This document shows, in pieces, positions 12,630-27,393 of a stretch of DNA of 64,000 nucleotides. The notes under the pieces were generated by a model. That model made no database searches. It had not been told where the DNA came from and saw only the letters and a program-made list of their open reading frames with translations. Each line of letters starts with the position of its first letter. Positions within the stretch are counted from its first letter, which is position 1. The translations under genes and the position numbers were made by a program. The DNA is taken from contig CALZFC010000020.1 of assembly GCA_945643635.1 (NCBI GenBank), positions 4,546,501 to 4,610,500 on the forward strand, given 5' to 3'. This DNA comes from Allodiplogaster sudhausi (Eukaryota; Nematoda; Chromadorea; Rhabditida; Diplogasteridae).

Positions 12630-14361
12630 CAAAAGACGAGACGTCCAAGGGGATTACTCTCACAAGCAAAGCCAAACCAGGCCGAACGAGATCGAATGAC
12701 CGCTTGGAGGAAAGGTAAGAAATATACTGGGACGGGTAAGAGGGAGCACGAGAGAGCAAAATGGCGGGTGAGAGAGAGAGAGAGAGAGAGAGAAAGGGAG
12801 GGAGAAAACGGGATAAAGGGTCACAGCTGGCTGTCACGCTACTCGCGCTACGTTTTGATGTCTCGTTGATCAGCAGTGACATTCTGTTTGCACACACCTC
12901 CCGGTCAATCTCAACACTGGGCTTGGAGGCAAGGTAAACCATGGCATTTAAACCTCCTTCTCTACGAAAAGAACAACAGAGCAGGCTAGAATATCTCAAC
13001 CAAACCTTGCTCCACATATCCTTGAACTCGAGCTGTCTTGGGTTGGTCATCTGTTCACTGACGGTGGAGTATGCCACTATCCAAGAAGAAAAAAAAGGAT
13101 TTCCAATCAGGAATCCTGTTCAAGTTAATCTTTCCCATTATTCGATATATAATTCTGCTTCAAACAGAGCGAAACCGCTAATTTCATGCAAGAGATAAAT
13201 TTAATGCTTATCGTTAGTCAATTAGAATAATTAGTCCAGAAAAAACACTTAAGTAATAACTACACGACGACGACGTCAGTTTCACGACAGGCTAAATAGC
13301 CAGCACTGGAACACCAGAAGGATGACGCAAACAGGAATTCTTGGCATACTGAGAGATCAGATGGAGTGCTCGCTTACTTTCGGAGTTCGCCACCAAAATG
13401 CATCCAAGAGCGAGAAGCAGCTTCTTGGCGGGCGTTCAAAGAAGAACACTGAAACCATGGCAATCGGAGAAAAGCAGAATTCGTAGTAATTATTCCAATA
13501 TTGTTGTATGAAAGTAAGAATATTCAGTGGCCAAAACACCAAATTGATGAACTTAACTTTCCGACACGCCCATTCGGATTACCGCTGTGCCAAATCGCCC
13601 TCATTCAAGACGGGACCAATGATTTCAATCCAACGCTTTTTTTTTTAAGAGATTAGATAAACCTGTGGGTTGAATTCCGTATTCGCCTTAATGAAGTTGG
13701 TGTGACTTTGAACGCGAGACTCACAACGGGGAACACGAGACACGATTCGGCAGGGTGGGGCTGCAGTCTAAAAAAAAATAGGAACACTGCACGTCACGGT
13801 GGGTCAAGGCCGACATTGAAAATTTTTAGTGTGACCGTACGAAATATGAGAAAAACGCGGTTACGGTAATAATCTGCACTAAATTATAGGCTATTACGGT
13901 ACTTAGCACATCACACTAAAATAAGTTTGTACACTATTTCTTCATTTCTCTGACCAAAATTTGAAATGTTTTGGTTCCCAGCACGACTTCCCTTCAAGAA
14001 TTCGTTCGCACTGTATATTTATCTAATGTCCGTAATTCCATTGACCTAACCCACCGTGACGTGCAAAATTTTAATGCAGACCACAAAACACCGTAGGGGA
14101 AAACAAAACTCCTGTTTCATCGGAAGAGCATAGAAGCCAGCTTGTAAGAGTCCGAAGCGATCACTGAGTGTCGCCTAAATTCAGAGAATGTTAAGAAGAA
14201 TAAAACAGTGCTTCGAATATAATCTTTAGGAAGAAACGAATGACTTTAAATGAAGTATTGAGACGGCGAAGGAAGTGGTCAGCTAGAGTCGTCGACAGAA
14301 CAGCTTCAGAAGACGGAACGGCAGCTGGCGATGATACCTTCTTCTTTTTGAATCCGTTCAT
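12630..14361 (-). CDS. unrecognised multi-exon gene divergent from piwi
   Basis: I do not recognise the family. Exon-like blocks on the minus strand: a short lysine-rich start (MNGFKKKK, ATG at 14361, donor GTATCA); 13770-13664 containing SHTNFIKANTEFNPQ between a TTTTTTTAG acceptor and a GTTTAT donor; 13636-13580 containing RWIEIIGPVLNEGDLAQ; possible short exons at 13430-13370 and 13350-13310; 13077-13005 containing QMTNPRQLEFKDMWSK; and 12920-12850 containing VEIDREVCANRMSLLINETS. The last exon, in 12720-12630, is ambiguous between two frames, so the true stop is uncertain. A second reading starts a secreted protein at about 13345 (hydrophobic IPVCVILLVFQCWLF), which would split this region into two genes. 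The intron between the first two blocks holds the inverted-repeat element at 13788-14065. The start lies about 290 bases from the piwi start, on the opposite strand. Confidence 0.5.
13788..14065. mobile_element. 278-bp inverted-repeat (MITE-like) element
   Basis: The two ends are perfect inverted repeats of TGCACGTCACGGTGGGT (17 bases), with weaker similarity for a few bases further in. The interior is AT-rich and has no open reading frame of note. It sits in an intron of the minus-strand gene upstream of piwi. I see no clear target-site duplication, so the superfamily is open. Size and structure fit a non-autonomous DNA element. Confidence 0.6.
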
Positions 14362-14647
14362 TGCCTCAAAATGAGCAGAAAGTAGTCACCAATTAGAAGG
14401 AAAATCGAAGCTAAGCAGATTATAACACTTTTACAACATAACCCGTTTATAGTTATGAGCAGAAAATGATGCACCACTTGTGGAACAACTCAATGACATC
14501 ATCAAAATATAACAACAACTGATAAAATTGCCGGTAACGAAAATCGCAATCTTCAGAAATCCCCGTTTAAAATGTGTACCGTACCCAATGTGCCTGCGTT
14601 CGGCGGTTTAATCTTTCTCTGCTTTGAGGAACGACCTCTTCTCTTCG
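14362..14647. promoter_or_regulatory. putative shared divergent promoter region (piwi / unknown gene)
   Basis: About 285 bases separate the minus-strand start at 14361 from the piwi start at 14648. No coding exon was found in between and the sequence is AT-rich in its middle part. That both genes use it as a promoter is inferred from geometry; I could not identify a core promoter motif or a trans-splice acceptor with confidence. Confidence 0.35.
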
Positions 14648-18674
<4,027 letters not shown>

Positions 18675-19034
18675 AACCCTCAGTAATTGTTCCTTTCTGT
18701 CCCATACAAGTACAACTTGCTTTATAACACCACCATTTTATCCTTGTATGTATTATATTGAAACATTATTTGAATTATTTGAAACATAACCGCGATGTAA
18801 TTGTTGTTGTTGCTGATAAGGAAGTGCTAATAAAATAAACTTTCTTGAACTCAAGTTGACAAGTTTATTGTTAAGGAAACTGTGAGTAGACTTATGGAAG
18901 CAATTCGAAGTGGGTGGTTTATCTCAAGATTTGTCCGTGGGTGTACATTTAGAACACGAAAATGACATGTTCGATGAGAAAACTAAAAGAAAACTAAGAA
19001 ACAACTTGTGATAGTTTCTGGATATTATTAATGG

Positions 19035-19554
19035 AAAATGATGCTTGAGAAGAAAGGATGTTGCGGAACTTGACGCAGAATCCGGAGCCGCTCTCGGGAT
19101 AAGGCTTCATCTCCTCTTGGCGTCGGCCCCTCACTTCATTCTTCGCTTGCTTCAGCACTCAACATATCTTTGGTTTGTTCTCTTCCTTCCAAGCCTTGCT
19201 ACCTTCTCATTGTGATCCTCGACACTTCCTTCAGCCACTTCACAGTGTTTTGCCTATCTTCTGGGAGGCTTGGATTACACCCGCCCATGCTGTCTCTTAC
19301 TTCCGTCCTCTCTACCAGGTTAGATTGACTTCATTTTGAATGGAGAATGCATTTGTCCTCTGCTTGAGTAGATGCTGCGACTCGCCTGGTGCTCTCCTCC
19401 TCTCGACCATCCTAGAACATGCATGACTTGGCATGGCGTGGGCAAAGTCGTTGCCACCTTCAGCACGCGGCACCATCATTCGTACCTTATCAGTTCGAAG
19501 GCAGCAACTTCTTTTAGCTTTCTCTATTCTGTGATCCATTCCTTCCTTTTTTAG
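19035..19554 (-). CDS. weak, unrecognised short gene
   Basis: Not recognised. A minus-strand open frame starts at about 19539 (MDHRIEKAKRSCCLRTDKVR). A second block (about 19312-19200) reads CNPSLPEDRQNTVKWLKEVS followed by RITMR and a GTAGCA donor, which looks like real coding sequence. A third block (about 19137-19037) joins in frame after a TGAAG acceptor and ends RLRILRQVPQHPFFSSIIFH at a stop. The last block can also be read in another frame (PYPESGSGFCVKFRNILSS), so the C-terminus is unsure. It lies between the 3' ends of piwi and the PAN-domain gene. Confidence 0.35.
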
Positions 19555-19805
19555 CAGTCAAGAATCAAACTTCCTTAAAGATCCCCTATCCGAATTTGCC
19601 GTATATTTGTTTGGGGACAGCAATATCCAATCTCGTCATGGCGACAAGGATATTTAAACTCATGTAAATATATACATATGTGAATGACAAGAGGCAGATC
19701 TAATCGTCCGCAACTAATGACATCGTAAATTGGAGTAGAGAAACAAGTGAATGGCGTAAGCTAGACTGCAGCTCAGCTGAATATAAATAATCCGTGACTT
19801 CTTTA

Positions 19806-21355
19806 TTAGTCGTAATACTCGACGTCTTCATGATTGTCGTTCTTCTTGCTTTCCATGGCTGCTAAAACTTGGGGATACGTGCATAGAAAATTAGTAATAA
19901 AATAAATGAAATAGCTTCTACTTCCAATGGAAATGCAAAAGTTGAAAAAATGTACCCTTAGCGGAGGCGCAGAGATTCTCGTGGAAGGAGTCGCTGCTGC
20001 CACCGCGTGAGAGTTTGAAGGCAGCCTTGTCACGCCATGTCTTGAAGAGAGAGCAGGCAGACAGCGACGACTGCCAATTCACAGCCGCGCACCCTTGCTC
20101 AAGGCAGGCGGATTGACACGCATCTGCAATACTGTAGTCTCTCTCTCTCTCTTTCTCGTTCTAGCTCTCTTTCGTTTATTTACATACATATGAATTTCGC
20201 TTCTCCCTGCTTTTGCCTCAGCGACAGAAATGCCTTAGCTTGTCTAAAGAAAGCAAGACCAAGAGATGGCAGAATCCGAATGGCCCCTCCGAAATCAGCA
20301 AGAAGTCTTCCCCATGCAGATTGGAAGCACTTCTTGCTCCCTTCGTCCAGCCGCACTTCACTCGTCATCGACGTGGCTGAGTAGAAGCTACCGTAGTCTG
20401 TCTTTCATAGATGCCTCCAACCTGCCGAGGGAATGCAAGAGTTCTCGTAGTAGTCAACATTAGCGATTTCCAGACTGCCGCCGTTGAGGCGCACGCTTCC
20501 GCCGTTTAGAACGCACAACTAAAGCATTTCTGATACTCTTTTGTTATTTTATCTTTTCTCTCCTTTTGCATCATGAATCTTGTGCATAAAAAGGAAATAA
20601 AATAAGATAAAAATAGATAAATTAAGAATAATAAAGGTGCACCCGAAGCATCAGACATTTCTCGTAAGTTCGTAGTTGACAGATGCGCAGAGGAAAGCGC
20701 GGATGGCGAGGCACTGCCTGAGGCAGTCGTCGATGCTCGTGGCGGGCAGCGTCCGCTCTTCCCAACCACGCAGCACGCGTTGGCGGTGGACGAGAAAGCA
20801 GGAGGGAGAGTGGAGGGCGAGGGGCGGCGAGTCCGTTCGCAGGGTCAGCTCGAACGTCAACTCGCTCGGCAGGGATCCAACTTAAATAGGAAATAATTTA
20901 TGCATTATTATTAAATATAGAAAGTGATGAACTGACTTGCGGTAGAAGCCGGAGTAGTTACTGCTGTTTCTTCTCCTGTTGTTGAGAGAGTCGAGAGAGC
21001 GAGAGGTGTCGTTGTCAGCTGATTCAAGTGTCGAGAATCTACGCGGATCGGCCGAGAATCTCCTCCACCATCATCTTCCTCTTCGGTTTCTCTCAACACA
21101 TTCAATTCCTTATTTCAATTAAAAAAATATTTACGTAACATATACAGTATTCGTGACCCCATATTGTAGGGCGGCACTGTAGTACATACAAATACATAAA
21201 TACATAGGTGCTTATTTCCGCAATATGATGTTTGTTATTTTGACAAATAAACGAACTGCCTCATCGGCGTCATACGAATCGTCGTGCGCTGGCTGAGACG
21301 GTGGGCGTGGCGACTGAGGTGGAGGCCATCGAGTGGAGGTGCTGACATCTGAGAT

Positions 21356-21401
<46 letters not shown>

Positions 21402-21918
21402 GGCAGACATTCATTCTTTCCGTGCAGATGTTCTCGTAGAAGTCAACGCCGTCGTCTCTCGCCAGTTGGCCCGCTGCTTCGTCATGTCCAAGCCGGCTCA
21501 GGAGACACCCTCGCGTCTCTCTCCTCCACATCACGGCCTTGCATGGTTCTGTGTTCACCAAAACGCCCTCAAGAAGAAAATTTAAATAGTTAAAATTCCC
21601 TCCAATTCCGCTGTTTCTGTCTCGACCAACCGCTTGACACGCCCGGAGGCACTCTGTCACGTCATGGACATTCGCGAGAAATATCGCTTCCGACTTTTCA
21701 AAGATGTGCCCGGGATACAGGGCGAAGCATGAGAACACGTCCGCGGTCGCTGTGGATGACGCAGTTTTGGCACTTCAAGAGGGGAATGAAGATGGAGGGA
21801 CAATGGAGTTGGGGAGAGCCAAACAGGGGAGAGAGAGAGAAGGATTTTAATGGAGTTGGGGAGAGCCAAACAGGGGAGAGAGAGAGAAGGTCTTAAAAGA
21901 CAAAGGAGTTGGAGAGAG

Positions 21919-21957
<39 letters not shown>

Positions 21958-22161
21958 TGAAGCTTCTAATCATCATGAACACGGAATGCGCATGCACGTC
22001 GAGATAGCATAGGTTCCATTCAAAACTGACAGGGATGACGAGTATTTGAATACTGACTCATCTGTCAGTAGACATAGTCCCCCTTTTTAGTTCCTTCTCT
22101 CCCCGGTTGACCATTGTCGATATCTCTTCTCGCGTTTCACTCGTCTACTGCCAAATGTCAC

Positions 22162-22212
<51 letters not shown>

Positions 22213-22368
22213 AGAGAGGGAGAGAAAGAGTAAGCGTGAGATAGGGAGAAAGAGAGTTATGATAACCAGGAGCTGTCAGATGAAGTGGATGAAGACAACA
22301 CTGGGACCTAACCTCATAATGAGCTGAATTCGTGGTGGCAGGAGTAGCAGCAAGAGAGACAACAGCAT
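19806..22368 (-). CDS. secreted PAN/apple-domain protein (three domains)
   Basis: PAN/apple domains are disulfide-bonded binding modules; in nematodes they occur in extracellular and cuticle-associated proteins. The start at 22368 encodes a leucine-rich signal peptide (MLLSLLLLLLPP) in a one-exon leader. PAN 1 (about 21750-21400) contains VHDVTECLRACQAV, EPCKAVMWRRETRGCLL and VDFYENIC. PAN 2 (about 20850-20410) contains TSIDDCLRQCLAIRAFLC, ASVNYEL and VDYYENSC. PAN 3 (about 20330-19960) contains DACQSACLEQGCAAVNW, ACSLFKTW and SFHENLC. The repeated end motif D-[FY]-[YH]-E-N-x-C fits the fold. A Ser/Thr-rich linker (about 21310-20920) separates domains 1 and 2. The tail ends HEDVEYYD at a stop that overlaps a poly(A) signal. 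No zona pellucida domain or membrane anchor was seen, so it is likely secreted. Intron 1 holds (GA)n and a 47-bp tandem duplication; the 21.4 kb intron holds (CT)n. Confidence 0.85.
21800..21960. repeat. 47-bp tandem repeat plus (GA)n in an intron
   Basis: A unit beginning AATGGAGTTGGGGAGAGCC and running into GGGGAGAGAGAGAGAAGG is repeated directly two times (about 21803 and 21849), with a diverged third copy at about 21905 that runs into (GA)n. It lies in the first intron of the PAN-domain gene. Confidence 0.75.
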
Positions 22369-22800
22369 GCCGCACGCCTAAATAACTACTTCACTCGGTA
22401 CTCTTTCTTATTCTCTCCCTCTCCCTCTTTCTCTCTCACATTTCTTTCTCTCGATGTCTCTCGCTCTTTCCTTTATATTCGCCATTTCTTTCACTCTGTC
22501 CTTCTCTTTCTCTGACATCTTCCTCTACAATTTCTCGTTTCTCCCTCCAAATTTCTCTGCTTCTCTCCCCTCTCTCTCTCTCTCTCTTAGCATCTCCTCA
22601 GGGTGTTTACACTCACTCTATCTCGTTCACCTTTCCTGCCTATTGCGATTCCATGGCCATGAAAGGCACTATTCTACTTCTTCTTTGGTCGCTGAGGAAG
22701 AGTCTTACTCTATCCTATTTTCTCCTTGCTATCTTCTCTCTCTTACTATTTCCGCCCCCATCTCCATCTAACTCTCTTTCGCTCCCTCTCCATTTACCTC

Positions 22801-22852
<52 letters not shown>

Positions 22853-23208
22853 GCTCTCTTGCACTCTAGCTCTCCATTACACCATCCTCTTATCTCGTCT
22901 CTCACACTTGTTCTTTCGTTACGCCATCATTTCCTCTTGTCACGAAACCACTGAACTCTTGAATGCATTTCAAAACTGTATATTTACTGAAGCAGTAAGT
23001 ACTCCATGTATGAAAGTGAAAAAGCTATTTTGAAAAAATATTGAATAGTTATATCCGTGCGCGCCAGCAGCAGCAACAAATAAATGCGGAAAGGAACAGG
23101 AATTTGGGTGTGGGAGTGCGGATAATTACCAGACTATGGAGGAGGAGAAGGAAGCAGCATTTCTCATTCCATTAGAGAAGAAGAAAAGAAAAGTGAAAAG
23201 TGAGATGC

Positions 23209-23420
23209 ACCCGAGGGATGCGTAATATTCCTGCTTTCACACTTCTTGCCGTGGTGTGTGATATCTTGTTTGCATTTAGGGAAAGCTGTTAGTTTCCTGT
23301 TTAGCGTCAGCTTGATCTGTGCAACTCCTTCTGCCACTTTCACTCTTTCCTCATCAGTTTCTCTGCCGTCGTTGAAGTGCACATAGAGAACACAGCCGAT
23401 GAGATATATTGACAGCGTCA
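23209..23420 (-). CDS. single exon-like block with membrane segment, unrecognised
   Basis: A minus-strand frame without a clear ATG begins with a hydrophobic stretch (VTLSIYLIGCVLYVHF), then a charged part (DEERVKVAEGVAQIKLTLNR) and a cysteine-containing part (FPKCKQDITHHGKKC) with an N-linked glycosylation motif (NIT). It ends near a GTGCAT donor at about 23209. It reads like one exon of a type II or signal-anchored extracellular protein. I could not find the exons on either side, so the gene is incomplete. The function is unknown. Confidence 0.35.
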
Positions 23421-23732
23421 CTCCAATCCTTGTTCAGAATACACAGCAGAGAGCAAGAGAAGCGAATCTTAGCGGGAAGAAGAAAAGGCAGCATGAGCCA
23501 GCAGCGGCTTTACAAGGAAGACAGAAAACATCCGAACGAGATAAAAAGGCTAATCAAATGAGACAGAACCAAAGTGCATTCCTCTATGCATTCATCATAA
23601 TTAGCACATATCTATCTAAGAGGCTAAAATAGCATCTTTTCACAGGCACATTAAGTCTAAGATGGAAATGGAAAACAAGTGTATATGAGATGTGGGAGAT
23701 CACATAAAATGGAATGGTCGAGCGATGGAAAC

Positions 23733-24689
23733 TCAGCCAAGAAGTTCATGTCCCTTCGCCCGTCTCTCTCGCCGTTGAACATCGCTGATGAGTCGACGAA
23801 TGTTCTCTAGCTGCCTCTGCCTCTCTTCCTCCTCTGCACTCTCTCGCTCGTCGCCCTCTCTAGCCGCCTGCGTCTCTTCTGCCAAAGCCGCACTCTCGCC
23901 GTAGTCGCCAAAGTTGACGTCATCATAGTCGAAGGGGAGGCTTCGGCGATCTGAAGAAAAAAATTATAGAAATTTCTCCCTCGCTTTCTCTTTCCTTATT
24001 TGTCTCCCAATATCGAGCGCAATTGTTCCGTCTTCCCTCTAATCTCCACCTAATTTTGCACTGCACAAAATTCTTACAGACGAATTTTTAATGGGAACAC
24101 TAGTTTTCGCACATTCACCACGAGGAATGAGGCAGTGAACAGTAAACATGAAGGACCCGTGCCATTTCTGAAAGGGCATGATTTCGAGAAGAGAGACACA
24201 GACAGGAAAAGAGAAAGACGGAGAAAGACAGAAAGAATGACAGAGAGCACAGGCAGGACGAGAGAAAGAGAGAGCAGAGGGATACAAAAGAGTGATAAGA
24301 AAAGTTGTCTGAACTCCTTTGATGATGGAATCATCAAGGTAGAAACGATGCTTGTAAAATGTAGCAGATAAGATGCTAACGGTTAGAACTGAGCATCTTG
24401 TCTAGTGCGATGAAAGGGAAAGACTACGTGTATTTAGCATGATTTCTAAATTGAAAAGAAAGGTAAAGATCAAAACATTGTTTGGAAAAATAATATGATT
24501 GCTATATTTCAAGCGAATTTTCGGAAAGGTTGAAATTTAGTAGGAATGAGCTGAAGGCATGAAAAACGGCACTAGCTCTAGAGACAAGTGAAAACTGACA
24601 CTATCAAAATGAGAGATGAAGAGAGACTAAAAGTAGAGGAAGGAAGAAAGGACGAGAGGGTTACAGACTGAGAGAGATAAAGAGCGAGA

Positions 24690-24720
<31 letters not shown>

Positions 24721-25035
24721 GCATAGGGAAGTAAGAACGACGATGTCCCGCACGCACCCTGTAAGATCCTTCTTCAAGATCTTCAGAAGGGGGTGTATGA
24801 CGCCCAGACAATAAAGAATGAAGAAGAGAGCGAGAGAGTGAAAGGATGAAGAGAAGCAGAGAAAGAGAGTGGGCCGACAATGCGCGGCGACATTTGAGGA
24901 GCCATATCTGTGGGCAGCGGCATGCGTGTCGGGCAAGGACAAGGCAGTGGAATCAGTCAGGAGGGAGAAAGAGGAGATCATAGAGGCAGAGCCAGGCGAT
25001 TCAGGAACAATCGACAGAAGTGAGGAAGCATTCAT
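23733..25035 (-). CDS. unrecognised multi-exon gene just downstream of the neuropeptide gene
   Basis: Not recognised. The final exons are convincing. About 24345-24300 reads YKHRFYLDDSIIKGVQTTF. About 24175-24112 reads KWHGSFMFTVHCLIPR and ends at a GTGAAT donor in phase 1, which joins in frame across 24111-23953 to a C-terminal exon reading RRSLPFDYDDVNFGDYGESA. That exon continues with a long Glu/Arg-rich helix likely to form a coiled coil and stops at 23733. Upstream, an open frame starts at the ATG at 25035 (MNASSLLSIVPESPGSASM), with a possible further exon at about 24810-24750. Whether these belong to the same gene is unproven. The ATG at 25035 is only about 50 bases beyond the likely stop of the neuropeptide gene, on the same strand. 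Confidence 0.45.
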
Positions 25036-25084
25036 TCTATATTCAATTAAATATTAATTTATTAGTATCATATCTTAAATAGGT

Positions 25085-26024
25085 CTAAGAAAGACGCACA
25101 AAATGAAGCTGAAAAAATAGCAGACCGAACTGGCCGCTCGCTCGAGCCTTCTGAAACATCAGAGAGTTGAGGTCCATGGCGGGGTCGCTTCTCTTGCCGA
25201 ACAGCTCGCGCCCTCTCTTCTCACTCCGACGGAGTAGCCTCATCTCGGGGTCACCTGCCAGGCAATTCCTATATTTGCATGTACATAGGAACTGAGCAAG
25301 GTATAAACAGCATTCCGAAATAAAGCCATTTAATTGCAGATCAGACTAGAATATAGCCGAAAAACGGAGCGATGACAAAGAAACATCGAGAAAAAGAATC
25401 GTGAATAATATCCCGAAATGCCCAACTGACTTCGCTTGCCAAAAAGCTCGCGCCCTCTCTTCTCGCCTCTCAAGAGCGTCACAGCTGGAATGCCTGAAGC
25501 GAAAGAGGAACAAATTCAGAGAGAACAAAGAGTAAAAGGTAATGAAGCGGACATTCACGGCAGTGCATAAAGACGGATAAAGGAGGAAACGTGCCGAGAG
25601 AGAGATGAATTATCTTTGATGTGACAAGTTGTTCTAATTGACACCTTCACACCTATTCGTAAAGGTCTTTCATTGATGTTTGTCTACTCTCATCAAATGC
25701 CATTTGACTGAACCAGAAAATTCTGGTCGAAAATGGAAAATGTACAGAAAATTAGGTAAGCTCTTCCCAAACGAATAAAGCACTTTATGAATTTAAATAC
25801 ATTTTCATACTTTGAGGTAAAAATACGGTGCACTTTTAGGGGAAGTGTAAATAACAAGGGCTGTTTATCAGTTTCTATTAACTTCGCTTCCCGAAGAGTT
25901 CGCGTCCTCGTTTTGCTACTTCGGAGAGGGTGAAGTCGGCAAATCTGCTGTCGAGGGCATCGCCATCAGCAGCAGCAACCTGGGCCAGGCTGGCGAGGAG
26001 AGGGAGCGCGAGCAGCAAGAACAT
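25085..26024 (-). CDS. neuropeptide precursor with three GRELF-amide copies
   Basis: A preprohormone. Exon 1 (26024-25883) starts MFLLLALPLLASLAQVAAAD (signal peptide), then an acidic spacer and the first KR-GRELFG-KR. Exon 2 (25493-25431) has a short spacer and a second KR-GRELFG-KR. Exon 3 (from 25254) has a third KR-GRELFG-KR and a C-terminal tail. Cleavage at KR and amidation by the Gly would give GRELF-amide three times. Both introns fall in the same phase (1) in the Ser codon right after the KR site, and all splices join in frame, so each exon is one spacer-peptide unit. The stop is at about 25085 if the last exon is unspliced; an alternative short terminal exon is possible. By the general logic of such precursors the product is secreted from neurons or gland cells and signals through a GPCR. 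I cannot match GRELF-amide to a named peptide family from memory. Confidence 0.85.
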
Positions 26025-26264
26025 GGCAGAGCAGCTCCCCGAGAACAGTGAGGACACTTGCCAGGAGGGCTCCGCCTTTGAAGGGCGAGCCGTGCCTGGG
26101 GCGGAGCTGCTGCACGCTCTCTTCCCCCTCATCACACCCTCCTCCACCAACATCAGAGACACATCTTTATTTCTCGCTCTTTCTCTCTCTCTCTCTCCTT
26201 CTGACTCCTGACATCCAGTTGGCCCACTCTTTCACCCACTTATTCTACGGTGCATGGAAGAGAA

Positions 26265-26302
<38 letters not shown>

Positions 26303-26801
26303 AAGAAAGGAGATCGTAGAAACAAGCGTGGGCGAGTTGTGTCAGGTCGAAGACCGTTTATGACAACTTTAGGCTTGCATCACGTTTCACACCTCTCTCC
26401 CCGTGACATCACCAACATCGAAGATACAGTACACGTCTCAGACAGCCCCCTCATATTCAATGGGTCAACGAGTGACGCGGCTACCAGGAAGAAGATTCTT
26501 TCCCATTCCCAATAAAACTCCGCGAGAAGATAGGCCACGGCAACAAAAATCTATGAGACTGTAGATTTAAAATTGAACGCCTTGGGGGCCAAGGAAGGGG
26601 CTTAGGAAAATAGAGAAGTAAAATGACGACGGCGATGATATAAAAAGGCCTCTCTTGTTGACGCGATGGCCGAGTAGCGATTCTGCAGAGAACTAACAAT
26701 AAGAATCAAAAGATGCTTTGCCGATTTCTGTATGTCTTTCGTTCGAACGTTACAAAGTTACATCTTTAACGTTTTAGGCTTATTGTTAGGCTTCTTTTTC
26801 T

Positions 26802-27353
26802 TTAATGACTGCTATCAAAGATGAATCCTCTTCCGGCTTCGTCCTCCTCCTTCCCCACTCTCTCCTCATTCTGTTCTTCCGTGCCACTGGACACCTCAGA
26901 ATAGCCCATTGCTAAATGGAGACAATGACTCATGTCAGAGAGACGACGTAGAGAGAGGCGGCAGATATAGATAGCCTGGGGCGGATTGGTGGAAAAGAGG
27001 AATAGCTTGTTCGGCCTTCCCATGTTTCCCAAAGCTATACGAAACGGTCCTCTTTATATCACCGAATACTGCTTCTTTTCATCGTAATCCCATGAAAAAA
27101 TATGTAATCCGTGGACAAGATATCGGAAAGCATCATTTATTAATTTTTGCAGTGAAAAACTACAATAAAAGTTTCTTTAACCAAAAGTTTCTTTTGCAGA
27201 AGTTGTCCGTAATACACGTATAAACTGAAGTGTGTCCTAGCAATAGGATTCACAAACAAACTCGATGTCAACGTCACTTCATGTGCTAATATGAAATGAA
27301 GTGTTCGAGTAATTGTAGAAAAAAAACGGAAATAGTAGAGGAAATGTGAGAGA

Positions 27354-27393
<40 letters not shown>

